Positions 12,718-19,391 of a stretch of 19,391 nt of DNA are shown here, in pieces. Within the stretch, counting starts at the first letter, position 1, and each line of letters starts with the position of its first letter. Source of the DNA: Hydrogenimonas sp. (lineage in GTDB: Bacteria; Campylobacterota; Campylobacteria; Campylobacterales; Hydrogenimonadaceae); the NCBI RefSeq assembly GCF_029933015.1, contig NZ_JAOZOZ010000015.1, forward strand, positions 1 to 19,391. Reading direction: 5' to 3'. A program made the position numbers and the translations under genes. The notes beneath the pieces are model-generated. The model did not search any database. It was not told the DNA's origin and worked only from the letters and a program-made list of their open reading frames with translations.

Positions 12718-14085
12718 ATGATCGATTTCAAACAGTTCGTCAAATATTCCAAGCCCGGTCCGCGCTATACGAGCTATCCGACGGCGGTGGAGTTCTCCGA
12801 GAAGTTCACCTACGACCGCTACGTGGAAAAGCTCAAATCGCGTGATGCGAAGAAGCCTCTGTCGATCTATATCCATCTGCCTTTCTGCCGAAGTGCCTGC
12901 TACTTCTGCGGATGCAACGTCGTCTTCACCTCCAAAGAGGAGAAGAAGGTCCGCTATATCGACTATCTGACGAGAGAGCTGAAAATCCTCTCCCAGACGA
13001 TGGATACCTCGAGCGAGGTGGTGCAGTTTCACTTCGGCGGCGGGACACCCACCTTCTTCAGCGCCGTACAGCTCGATGCGATCATGAAGACGGTGAAGAA
13101 GCATTTCCCCAATTTCGCCAAAGACGCCGAGACGAGCTGCGAGATCGATCCCCGTTTCTTCAACGAAGAGCAGATGAAGGTGCTCAAAAAGCACGGGTTC
13201 AACCGGATCAGTTTCGGCGTGCAGGATTTCGAGCCGCAGGTGCAGCAGGCGGTGCACAGGATCCAGCCCTACGACATCACGAAACAGGCGGTCGATCTGG
13301 CGAGAAAGTACGGAGTCGAGAGTATCAACATCGACCTGATCTACGGCCTGCCCTACCAGACGCTGGAGAGTTTCAAAAAGACGCTGGAGCTGGCACACTC
13401 CCTCGATCCGGACCGTCTGGCCGTCTTCAACTACGCCCATGTGCCGTGGCTGAAGAAGACGATGCGCAAGCTCGACGAGACGACGATCCCCAGTCCCGAC
13501 GTGAAGCTGGCGATTTTGCAGCACACGATCGACTACTTCACGAGCCACGGCTACAGAATGATCGGGATGGACCACTTCGCCAAACCCGACGACGAGCTTT
13601 TCAAGGCGATCGAAAAAGGGGAACTGCACCGGAATTTCCAGGGCTACACGACCCGCGGCGGTGTCGATCTGCTGGGTATCGGTCTCACCAGCATCGGGGA
13701 GGGCGAGGACTACTACGCCCAGAACTACAAGGATATGGAACCCTACGAAGCGGCGATCGACGCGGGAAAGCTCCCTTTCTGGCGGGGTGTGGAGCTGAGC
13801 GAGGACGATAGGATCCGAAAAGCGGTCATCATGGATCTGATGAGCAATTTCAAACTCGATATCGAAAAGATCGAAAAAACTTTCGGTATCGATTTCAAAA
13901 GCTACTTCGCCGACGCCCTCGCCGAGCTGCAGCCGATGGTCGAAGAGGGGCTCGTACAGATCGGCGACGACGCCATCACCGTTTCGGAGACGGGCACGCT
14001 CGTCATCCGCAATATCGCGATGCCTTTCGATGCCTACATGAAAAAGCACGCCGAAAGCAAGAAGACATTCAGCAAAACGGTATGA
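12718..14085 (+). CDS. hemN: Oxygen-independent coproporphyrinogen III oxidase (radical SAM)
   Basis: HemN oxidatively decarboxylates coproporphyrinogen III to protoporphyrinogen IX without oxygen, using S-adenosylmethionine and a [4Fe-4S] cluster. The 455-residue length is typical of true HemN. Cluster ligands C57, C61 and C64 sit in PFCRSACYFCGCN with the extra HemN-specific C66. SAM and substrate segments are intact: FHFGGGTPTFF, ISFGVQDFEPQVQQAVHRIQ and NIDLIYGLPYQT, then the C-terminal HemN domain with NFQGYTTRGG. The last motif and the fourth cysteine separate it from HemW-type proteins. AGGGAG lies 8 bases before the ATG. Together with hemB it places two heme steps in this plus-strand block, as in Campylobacter. 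Confidence 0.96.
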   Translation: MIDFKQFVKYSKPGPRYTSYPTAVEFSEKFTYDRYVEKLKSRDAKKPLSIYIHLPFCRSACYFCGCNVVFTSKEEKKVRYIDYLTRELKILSQTMDTSSEVVQFHFGGGTPTFFSAVQLDAIMKTVKKHFPNFAKDAETSCEIDPRFFNEEQMKVLKKHGFNRISFGVQDFEPQVQQAVHRIQPYDITKQAVDLARKYGVESINIDLIYGLPYQTLESFKKTLELAHSLDPDRLAVFNYAHVPWLKKTMRKLDETTIPSPDVKLAILQHTIDYFTSHGYRMIGMDHFAKPDDELFKAIEKGELHRNFQGYTTRGGVDLLGIGLTSIGEGEDYYAQNYKDMEPYEAAIDAGKLPFWRGVELSEDDRIRKAVIMDLMSNFKLDIEKIEKTFGIDFKSYFADALAELQPMVEEGLVQIGDDAITVSETGTLVIRNIAMPFDAYMKKHAESKKTFSKTV

Positions 14086-14138
14086 CGCTGCGCGTCAAAT
14101 GAAAAATGAAAAATTGAGGAGGCGGCAGAGCCGCTTCC
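14084..14138 (+). other. Two hairpins between hemN and the Fe-S oxidoreductase gene
   Basis: Just after the hemN stop, GACGC (14084-14088) pairs with GCGTC (14092-14096) over a 3-base loop. Further on, GGAGGCGGC (14118-14126) pairs with GCCGCTTCC (14130-14138) over a 3-base loop, giving nine pairs with one G-U. No T-tract follows either stem. An A-rich stretch with repeated AAAATGA units lies between them. The second hairpin lies in the leader of the next gene, about 15 bases before its GTG start. Confidence 0.5.
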
Positions 14139-14153
14139 ATCGGGAGAGATTTC

Positions 14154-15434
14154 GTGTTTAACTATACTTCCGTCAGCGATGCCTGTATCAAGTGCGGGAA
14201 ATGCATCCCGGTCTGTACCATCCACAACGTCAATGCCGACGAGGTGACCAGCCCCCGCGGTTTCATCGACCTGCTGGGTGCCCATGAGAGGGGCGAACTG
14301 GAGCTCGACAGGACGGCGAAGGATATCTTCGAGAGCTGTTTTCTGTGCACCAACTGCGTCGACGTCTGCCCCAACGACCTGCCGACCGATATGGTGATCG
14401 AGGAGGTCCGCAAGGAGATCGCCGACAAATACGGCATCGCCTGGTTCAAGCGCCTCTTCTTCTTTCTGCTGCGTCATCGAAAGATCATGGACATCGCCAG
14501 CAAGCTGGGGTATGTCTTCAAAACCTGCGCCGTGCAGACCGAGGAAAAGTACGGCGGCCTGACGCCCCGGTTCAATCTGCCCATCATCAAAAAGGGACGC
14601 CTGCTTCCCAGTATGGCCAGTACCAGCGTCCTCAACAGCTACCGGGAAAATCTCGACCACGGCGGCAAGGGACGCGTGGCGATCTTCATCGGCTGCCTGG
14701 CCAACTACAACTACACCGGCGTCGGCCACGGTCTGGTGAAGATTCTCGAGGAGCTGGAGATCGATGTCTTTTTCGCCAAAGAGCAGAAATGCTGTGCGGC
14801 ACCGGCCTATTTTACCGGTGATTTCGCGACCGTCGAGGCGCTGGCGAAGCAGAATATCGCCTATTTCGAGCGTTTCATCGACGACGTGGACGCCATCATC
14901 GTTCCCGAAGCGACCTGTTCGGCGATGATCAAGCACGACTGGGCCGTCTTTTTCCGCAATCGCGGGATGGAGGATTGGGCGAAGAGGGCCGAGAAGCTGA
15001 ACGAAAAGATCTTTATGGCGACGGAATGGCTCGCCACCCGTACCCGTCTGCCCAAGCTGCTGGAGGAGCGGGGCGTGCGCAAAGAGCTGCTGGTGACCTA
15101 TCACGATCCCTGCCACGCCCGGAAGGTGCAGGGCATCTGGAAGGAGCCGCGCGAGCTTTTGAAGAAAAACTACGCGTTCACGGAGATGAGCGATCCCAAT
15201 CGCTGCTGCGGTTTCGGAGGCGTGACGATCCAGACCGAGAAGTTCCATCTCGCCGAAGCGGCCGGCAAACCGAAAGCGGCGATGATCGACGATACGGGCG
15301 CCGATGTGGTGGCTTCCGAATGCAGCGCCTGCCGGATGCAGCTGAGCAACGCCCTCTACCAGAACGAGAGCAGGGCCGTCTTCAAGAATCCGATCGAACT
15401 GATCGCCGAAGCGCTGGAGGCCAAAAATGGCTAA
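14154..15434 (+). CDS. Fe-S oxidoreductase with two 4Fe-4S and two CCG domains (GlcF/LutA-like)
   Basis: The 426-residue soluble protein has two ferredoxin-type clusters near the N-terminus, CIKCGKCIPVC (about 11-21) and CFLCTNCVDVCP (about 62-73). Two cysteine-rich CCG domains follow: FIGCLANYNYTG with KCCAAPAYFTG, and YHDPCHARKVQG with RCCGFGGVTIQ, ending in SECSACRMQL. This is the layout of glycolate oxidase iron-sulfur subunit GlcF, LutA/LldE-type subunits and HdrB-like proteins. No FAD-linked GlcD/LldD partner lies in this window, so the substrate is open (lactate, glycolate or a quinone-linked donor). GTG at 14154 is the start, with GGGAGAG 5 bases before. Campylobacter has a similar protein beside hemN. 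Confidence 0.85.
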   Translation: MFNYTSVSDACIKCGKCIPVCTIHNVNADEVTSPRGFIDLLGAHERGELELDRTAKDIFESCFLCTNCVDVCPNDLPTDMVIEEVRKEIADKYGIAWFKRLFFFLLRHRKIMDIASKLGYVFKTCAVQTEEKYGGLTPRFNLPIIKKGRLLPSMASTSVLNSYRENLDHGGKGRVAIFIGCLANYNYTGVGHGLVKILEELEIDVFFAKEQKCCAAPAYFTGDFATVEALAKQNIAYFERFIDDVDAIIVPEATCSAMIKHDWAVFFRNRGMEDWAKRAEKLNEKIFMATEWLATRTRLPKLLEERGVRKELLVTYHDPCHARKVQGIWKEPRELLKKNYAFTEMSDPNRCCGFGGVTIQTEKFHLAEAAGKPKAAMIDDTGADVVASECSACRMQLSNALYQNESRAVFKNPIELIAEALEAKNG

Positions 15435-15852
15435 AGGATTGTGGAGCGTTCTGATCGCGATACTTTTCGTTTTCGAAGGATGTGCCGTGGAAGCGATGCA
15501 AAATCACGAACCGTGCCAAAAGCAGCTCGTCGGAACCGGCTGGAGACTCGTCATGATCGACAACGACCCGATCGAGCTGAAACATCCCGCCACGATCCGT
15601 TTCGAAAGCGAAGGAAAGATTTCGGGCTTCAGCGGCTGCAACAGCTACTTCGGCAAAGTGACCCTCGACGGCACTTCGATCACTTTCGGACCGATCGGTT
15701 CGACGCGCAGATACTGCATGGGAAAAGCGGGCGATGTCGAAAAGAGGCTTTTCGCTCTCTTCAAAGGGACGAAATGGTGGAATTTCGACGAAGAGAGAAA
15801 CCTTCAGATTTTCGATGACGAGCACCGTCTGATTTTCGTGAAGTCCGAGTGA
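15427..15852 (+). CDS. META-domain (HslJ-like) exported protein, possible lipoprotein
   Basis: The 141-residue protein starts with a hydrophobic export signal (LWSVLIAILFVFEG) followed by cysteine C19. The lipobox FEGC is poor because of glutamate at -2, so lipidation is uncertain. The mature part is one META domain: LVGTGWRLVMIDN, IRFESEGKISGFSGCNSYFG, GPIGSTRRYCMG and the closing strands LQIFDDEHRLIFV. That is the fold of E. coli HslJ, linked to heat and novobiocin tolerance. It probably resides in the periplasm or on a membrane surface. Its start overlaps the Fe-S gene by 8 bases and its stop overlaps a possible GTG start of lgt, so it is co-transcribed with both. Confidence 0.82.
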   Translation: MAKGLWSVLIAILFVFEGCAVEAMQNHEPCQKQLVGTGWRLVMIDNDPIELKHPATIRFESEGKISGFSGCNSYFGKVTLDGTSITFGPIGSTRRYCMGKAGDVEKRLFALFKGTKWWNFDEERNLQIFDDEHRLIFVKSE

Positions 15853-15854
15853 CC

Positions 15855-16688
15855 ATGGAGTTCTGGCAGCATATCTACGAACATTTCGATCCCATCGCCC
15901 TGACGCTCGGGCCTATCAAAATCCACTGGTACGGGATCATGTACGTCCTGGCGCTGGTGACGGCGCTCTATGCCGCCAAATGGTACGTCAGGCGTGACCG
16001 TTACCCGATCGACAGCGAAACGCTGGAGAGATTTTTCATCTACGTGGAGATCGGTGTCATTCTCGGAGCCCGTCTGGGGTACATCCTCTTCTACGATCCC
16101 CATACCTCCTACTACCTCACCCATCCCTGGCAGATCTTCAACCCTTTCCAGGGCGGGACGTTCACGGGAATCGCCGGCATGAGCTACCACGGGGCCGTCA
16201 TAGGATTCATCCTCGCCACACTCCTTTTCGTGCGGAAGACGAAAACCTCCTTCTGGATGTGGATGGATCTGGTGGCGCTCAGTGTGCCGGTGGGGTATGT
16301 GTTCGGAAGAGTCGGGAATTTTCTCAATCAGGAGCTGGTGGGACGCGTGACCGAGGTACCCTGGGGGATCTATGTCCACCACACGCTCAGGCACCCCTCA
16401 CAGCTCTACGAAGCGCTGCTCGAAGGGGTGGCCATCGCGCTCTTTTTCTTTTTCTACCGAAAAAAGAGGCAGTTCGAAGGGGAGCTGATCGCGCTTTACG
16501 CCATTCTCTACGGACTGGCGAGATTCGTCGCGGAGTTCTGGAGACAGCCGGATATCCAGGTCGGTTTCGTCTGCTGCGGCTGGATGACGATGGGACAGCT
16601 CCTGTCGACCCTGATGATCGCGGGAGGCATCCTCATCTACATCTATCTGTCTCGAAAAACTACTTCGTCTTCTCCAGCGCCTCGATGA
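15855..16688 (+). CDS. lgt: Prolipoprotein diacylglyceryl transferase
   Basis: Lgt transfers diacylglyceryl from phosphatidylglycerol to the lipobox cysteine of prolipoproteins in the inner membrane. The 277-residue protein has about seven membrane helices. The active-site region GMSYHGAVIGF and the family signature GRVGNFLNQELVGRVTEVPWG are intact, as is the C-terminal segment YGLARFVAEFWRQPD. ATG at 15855 was chosen because homologues begin here (MEFWQHIYEHFDPIAL). GTG at 15849, overlapping the previous stop (GTGA), would add two residues; neither has a strong ribosome-binding site, so coupling to the META gene is likely. The last 29 bases overlap the convergent TlpA-like gene. Confidence 0.94.
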   Translation: MEFWQHIYEHFDPIALTLGPIKIHWYGIMYVLALVTALYAAKWYVRRDRYPIDSETLERFFIYVEIGVILGARLGYILFYDPHTSYYLTHPWQIFNPFQGGTFTGIAGMSYHGAVIGFILATLLFVRKTKTSFWMWMDLVALSVPVGYVFGRVGNFLNQELVGRVTEVPWGIYVHHTLRHPSQLYEALLEGVAIALFFFFYRKKRQFEGELIALYAILYGLARFVAEFWRQPDIQVGFVCCGWMTMGQLLSTLMIAGGILIYIYLSRKTTSSSPAPR

Positions 16689-17220
16689 TCTGCGCGATAT
16701 CCTCTTCCGGAGCGTAGCCGGGAATGATGCGGGCCGCGCTTCCCGTTTTGTCGAAAACGATGGAGAAGGGCAGTCCCCCCTCCCATCCGGCGCGATGGGC
16801 TATGTACTGCGTGAAGTCGGGATTGTCGGAGTATTCGTAGATCGGGTAGTTGAAGTGGAACTTCTTCTCCAGCAGGTGGCGTTCGCCCGGTGTCATCGTC
16901 TGCTGGGCGTGAATGGCGACGACCTGGAAATCTTTTTTGTATTTCTCCTGCAGCGAGACCAGATGCGGGATCTCTTTCATACACCATTTGCAGTGTTTCC
17001 CGAAAAAGTTGAGAAGAACGATTTTGCCTTTGTACTCCTCGATGACGATGCCGTTGGGCGCCTCCTTGATATGGAGCGTCGGAGCGTTTTGGCCTTTCAG
17101 TTCGAAGGTGAGTGTCACCTCTTCGGGTTTTTGCGCCTGTGTAGCGGCGGCTTCCGTCGCGAACGCGGGCTGGATGAGAAGCAGGGAGAGTGCGAACAGC
17201 GCACTTGAGAGTTTTTTCAT
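16660..17220 (-). CDS. Periplasmic TlpA/ResA-like thioredoxin-fold protein
   Basis: The 186-residue protein has a signal peptide (MKKLSSALFALSLLLIQPAFA, cut likely after AFA) and a thioredoxin-like domain with the redox motif CKWC in LLNFFGKHCKWCMKEIPHL. The cis-proline loop is GGLPFSIVFDKTG. This fits periplasmic TlpA/ResA thiol-disulfide oxidoreductases, often involved in cytochrome c maturation by reducing heme-binding cysteines. The usual tryptophan before the first cysteine is replaced by histidine. The electron donor is not in view. AAGGA lies 6 bases before the ATG, which overlaps the stop of the AI-2E permease by four bases (ATGA), making it the last gene of the ruvB run. Confidence 0.87.
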   Translation of the reverse strand: MKKLSSALFALSLLLIQPAFATEAAATQAQKPEEVTLTFELKGQNAPTLHIKEAPNGIVIEEYKGKIVLLNFFGKHCKWCMKEIPHLVSLQEKYKKDFQVVAIHAQQTMTPGERHLLEKKFHFNYPIYEYSDNPDFTQYIAHRAGWEGGLPFSIVFDKTGSAARIIPGYAPEEDIAQIIEALEKTK

Positions 17221-18302
17221 CTGAATTCCTTTAGCGGTGATTTGGATCCGGTCTGAAACTGGACATAGAGTTTCAGGATGGCGATGAATACGGTCGTGAT
17301 CGCCGGACCGATAATCATACCCCAAAATCCGTAGGTCGTCAAACCGGCGATGATGGAGAAGAAGACCAGCATCTCGTTGAGGGCGTTGGTCTCTTTGAGC
17401 ATCTTCTGGTCGATCTCCCTGATGATGATTGGCTTGATGAAAGTATCCGCGACGACCGAAATGACGACGATGGAGTAGATCGCCACGACGAGCGCGGGGG
17501 TGCTCCCCTGGGTGACCCAGAGATAGATCGAGGTAGGCACCCACATCAGCGCGCCGCCGATGACGGGCACCAGCGACGCGAAGCCGTAGAGAATGCCCAG
17601 CAAAATCGCATCGAGACCGAAAAAGAGGACGACGATGGCAAAGAGCGTCCCCTCGAAGATGGCGGTCGCAAGAATGGAGAAGAAGACCACGCCCATAGAG
17701 TTGGAGAGTTCGTTGAAAAGCAGCTGGGTCTGGGCCGTATCGAGGGGAAGGATCCGTTTGATGAAGGGACCGATCTTTTCGCCGTAGTAGTAGGCGAAGA
17801 AATAGAAGATCAGGATCAGGACCATATCTTTGAAAAAGACGGCGCTCTGGGTCGCCATGCTTCCGAAAAAGGAGAGGGTGTGTTTTAGATATTTGCGGAT
17901 GCTCTCTTCGCTGAACAGGTTGCTCAGTGTACTGTGGATGGCATCGGTATCGATATTGAAACGGGCCATAAAATCGTATGGAAGCGAAATCCCCTGGAGA
18001 TAGTCGGCTGTCTTGACGACCAGTTCGTGGATCGCGATGGGATCGATGTGGGTGACCATCACGGCGATGGCGTTGATCATGTAGACGAGCGGTCCGAAAA
18101 ACATGATGCCGAGCAGAAGCGACATGATCGTGCTGATCTGCCATCGCTTGTCGAAGTGATGGCGTACGTATTTGGAGATGCCCAGTGTCGCGAACATCAG
18201 CAGCACGGCGATGGCGATATCCTGCATGAAAGGGCGGAAGACCTCGTAGACGAACCATCCTGAAATGAAAAGGAGCAGGGTGATGAAATGTTGCGGCTTC
18301 AC
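17217..18302 (-). CDS. AI-2E family transporter (AmaA/PerM-like permease)
   Basis: The 361-residue inner-membrane protein has about seven or eight helices. Two or three are near the N-terminus (MKPQHFITLLLFISGWFVYE, AIAVLLMFATLG, IMSLLLGIMFFGPLVYMINAI). A long soluble amphipathic region at about residues 90-145 follows, then the conserved C-terminal helices with GILYGFASLVPVIGGALMW and LTTYGFWGMIIGPAIT. This is the UPF0118/AI-2E family, some members of which export autoinducer-2, antibiotics or ions; the substrate here is unknown. In Campylobacter and Helicobacter the relative AmaA also lies beside ruvB. The start is GTG at 18302 with GAGG 5 bases before it. It lies 31 bases behind ruvB. Confidence 0.88.
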   Translation of the reverse strand: MKPQHFITLLLFISGWFVYEVFRPFMQDIAIAVLLMFATLGISKYVRHHFDKRWQISTIMSLLLGIMFFGPLVYMINAIAVMVTHIDPIAIHELVVKTADYLQGISLPYDFMARFNIDTDAIHSTLSNLFSEESIRKYLKHTLSFFGSMATQSAVFFKDMVLILIFYFFAYYYGEKIGPFIKRILPLDTAQTQLLFNELSNSMGVVFFSILATAIFEGTLFAIVVLFFGLDAILLGILYGFASLVPVIGGALMWVPTSIYLWVTQGSTPALVVAIYSIVVISVVADTFIKPIIIREIDQKMLKETNALNEMLVFFSIIAGLTTYGFWGMIIGPAITTVFIAILKLYVQFQTGSKSPLKEFR

Positions 18303-18333
18303 GAAAGCCTCGCTTTGGTGTTATCTGTCTCGC

Positions 18334-19341
18334 TCAAAAAAGTCCTCCCTCTCTCATCGGTGAAAGTTTGAAGTGCTCGTAGGTTTTGGGGGTGGCGATG
18401 CGGCCCCGCGCGGTGCGCTCGATATAGCCGTTGGCCAGAAGGTAGGGTTCGATGACGTCCTCGATGGTTCCCTCGTCTTCGCTGAGGGCCGCGCCGATCG
18501 TGGAGAGGCCCAGCGGCTTGCCCTTCGCCTCGATCAGAAGGCGGAGCAGCTTGATGTCGAGCTCGTCGAAACCCTCCTCGTTGACGCCGAGCTGGTCGAG
18601 GGCGAATCTGGTGCGCTCCAGATGGATGCGGTTTTCGTTTTCCACTTCGGCGAAATCCCGGACACGGCGCAGCAGGCGCAGGGCGATGCGTGGCGTGCCC
18701 CGGCTGCGTCGGGCGATCTCCAGCGCCGCGTCGGCTTCGCAGGGCTTGTCCAGCTTTTCCGCGGCCTGTTGGACGATTTTCGCCAGTTCACGGCTTTCGT
18801 AAAACTGCATCCGAAAATGCATGCCGAAGCGTTCCCGCAGGGGGTTGGAGATCATGCCCGCTCTCGTCGTGGCGCCGATGAGGGTGAAGCGGGGCAGGTC
18901 GAGTTTGATCGTCTGGGCCGCCGGCCCGCTGCCGATGATGATGTCGAGGCGGTAATCCTCCATCGCCGGGTAGAGGATCTCCTCGATCGCCGGGCTCATC
19001 CGGTGAATCTCGTCGATGAAGAGGATGTCGCCCTCCTCGAGATTGGTCAGGATGGCCGCCAGGTCGCCGCTCTTTTCGATCATGGGCGCCGCCGTCACCT
19101 TGATCTGGCTCTCCATCTCCGAAGCGATGAGGTAGGCCAGCGTCGTCTTCCCCAGACCCGGAGGGCCGAAAAAGAGAACGTGATCGAGGGCTTCACCCCG
19201 TTTTTTGCTCGCCTCGATGAAGACCCGCAGGTTTTTCTTGATCTTTTCCTGGCCGATGTACTCGTCCCATTTCGAAGGACGCAGGGAGGCCTCGTAACTG
19301 TTTTCGTAATCGAACTTTTCGATCTCTACCATCCGTTCCAT
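18334..19341 (-). CDS. ruvB: Holliday junction branch-migration ATPase RuvB
   Basis: RuvB hexamers drive branch migration of Holliday junctions with RuvA. The 335-residue protein is of normal length. It has LRPSKWDEYIGQ at the N-terminus, Walker A GPPGLGKT at 59-66, Walker B LFIDEIHRMS around 107-116, sensor-1 LIGATTRAG, the arginine-finger region NPLRERFGM, and the C-terminal winged-helix domain ending YIERTARGRIATPKTYEHF. ATG at 19341 was chosen because GGAGG lies 8 bases before it; a second ATG three codons later lacks such a site. It heads the minus-strand run with the AI-2E permease and thioredoxin. ruvA and ruvC are not in the window. Confidence 0.97.
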   Translation of the reverse strand: MERMVEIEKFDYENSYEASLRPSKWDEYIGQEKIKKNLRVFIEASKKRGEALDHVLFFGPPGLGKTTLAYLIASEMESQIKVTAAPMIEKSGDLAAILTNLEEGDILFIDEIHRMSPAIEEILYPAMEDYRLDIIIGSGPAAQTIKLDLPRFTLIGATTRAGMISNPLRERFGMHFRMQFYESRELAKIVQQAAEKLDKPCEADAALEIARRSRGTPRIALRLLRRVRDFAEVENENRIHLERTRFALDQLGVNEEGFDELDIKLLRLLIEAKGKPLGLSTIGAALSEDEGTIEDVIEPYLLANGYIERTARGRIATPKTYEHFKLSPMREGGLF

Positions 19342-19391
19342 CTATCTTGCCTCCGGCAAACACGCCGCACCGGCGAAGCCGCCGCGGCTAC
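19342..19391 (-). other. Right edge: GC-rich hairpin, possible 3' end of another gene
   Basis: The 50 bases before ruvB contain a GC-rich stem, GCCGCACCGGC (19364-19374) against GCCGCCGCGGC (19378-19388), with two internal mismatches and a 3-base loop. One minus-strand frame is open across the whole stretch and ends in TAG immediately before the ruvB ATG (TAGATG). This could be the tail of an upstream co-transcribed gene. It is too short to identify and too GC-rich for openness to mean much. Confidence 0.2.

Noticed and set aside
12679..14049. Minus-strand open frame of 456 codons opposite hemN
   Set aside because: hemN on the plus strand has all catalytic motifs; this frame shows only mirror-image composition.
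14034..15248. Minus-strand open frame of 404 codons opposite the Fe-S oxidoreductase gene
   Set aside because: It is antisense to a gene with four intact cysteine motifs and shows no domain of its own.

Overview
The window reads as a dense, GC-rich stretch of chromosome from a member of the Campylobacterota (Epsilonproteobacteria). The family-level matches of hemB, ribA, argF, hemN, ruvB and alr all point that way. So do lineage-restricted genes: a DUF2603/UPF0763 protein between argF and hemN, and an AI-2E/AmaA-type permease directly behind ruvB. From memory, Campylobacter jejuni has the same order around its hemN (Fe-S oxidoreductase, hemN, UPF0763, argF, hemB, then divergent ribA and gidB). 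The high GC suggests a Hydrogenimonas- or Nitratifractor-like vent or sediment lineage rather than Campylobacter itself; this is inference. No tRNA, rRNA, CRISPR array, insertion sequence or prophage gene is visible.

Layout. (1) 1-2110: two polyamine genes on the minus strand, the 5' part of aguB (cut by the left edge) and aguA. Together they turn agmatine into N-carbamoylputrescine and then putrescine. They are separated by a plus-strand gene for a small exported beta-rich protein with an acidic low-complexity tail. aguA follows a small membrane protein with overlapping reading frames. (2) 2113-3968, plus strand: alanine racemase overlapping a membrane-anchored alpha/beta hydrolase. (3) 3948-10012, minus strand: ribA, rsmG, a small PP0621-like zinc-ribbon membrane protein and an unknown protein form one tight run. 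Then htpX, a TrpD2/YbiB-like protein and an MFS transporter form a second run with its own promoter. A pentaheme cytochrome c follows behind a Crp/Fnr-like palindrome. (4) 10124-16688, plus strand: hemB, argF, DUF2603, hemN, a two-cluster Fe-S oxidoreductase, a META-domain protein and lgt. (5) 16660-19341, minus strand: ruvB, AI-2E permease and a TlpA-like thioredoxin.

How it works together. Most genes are housekeeping: heme (hemB, hemN), flavin (ribA), arginine and polyamines (argF, aguA, aguB), cell wall and lipoproteins (alr, lgt), membrane quality control (htpX) and Holliday-junction processing (ruvB). The cytochrome, Fe-S protein and periplasmic thioredoxin fit a respiratory, redox-active lifestyle. 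Genes overlap by 1-8 bases within runs, and the convergent gene ends overlap or nearly touch with no clear intrinsic terminators.

The most interesting material is in the short intergenic spaces. Two divergent junctions (alr with the small membrane protein; ribA with hemB) appear to carry face-to-face promoters. The ribA leader contains a terminator-shaped hairpin. The htpX promoter has a perfect dyad over its predicted start point, and the cytochrome promoter has a well-placed palindrome. A 65-base repeat-like element lies between hemB and argF. I did not find a convincing new multi-gene system such as a defence or biosynthetic cluster.
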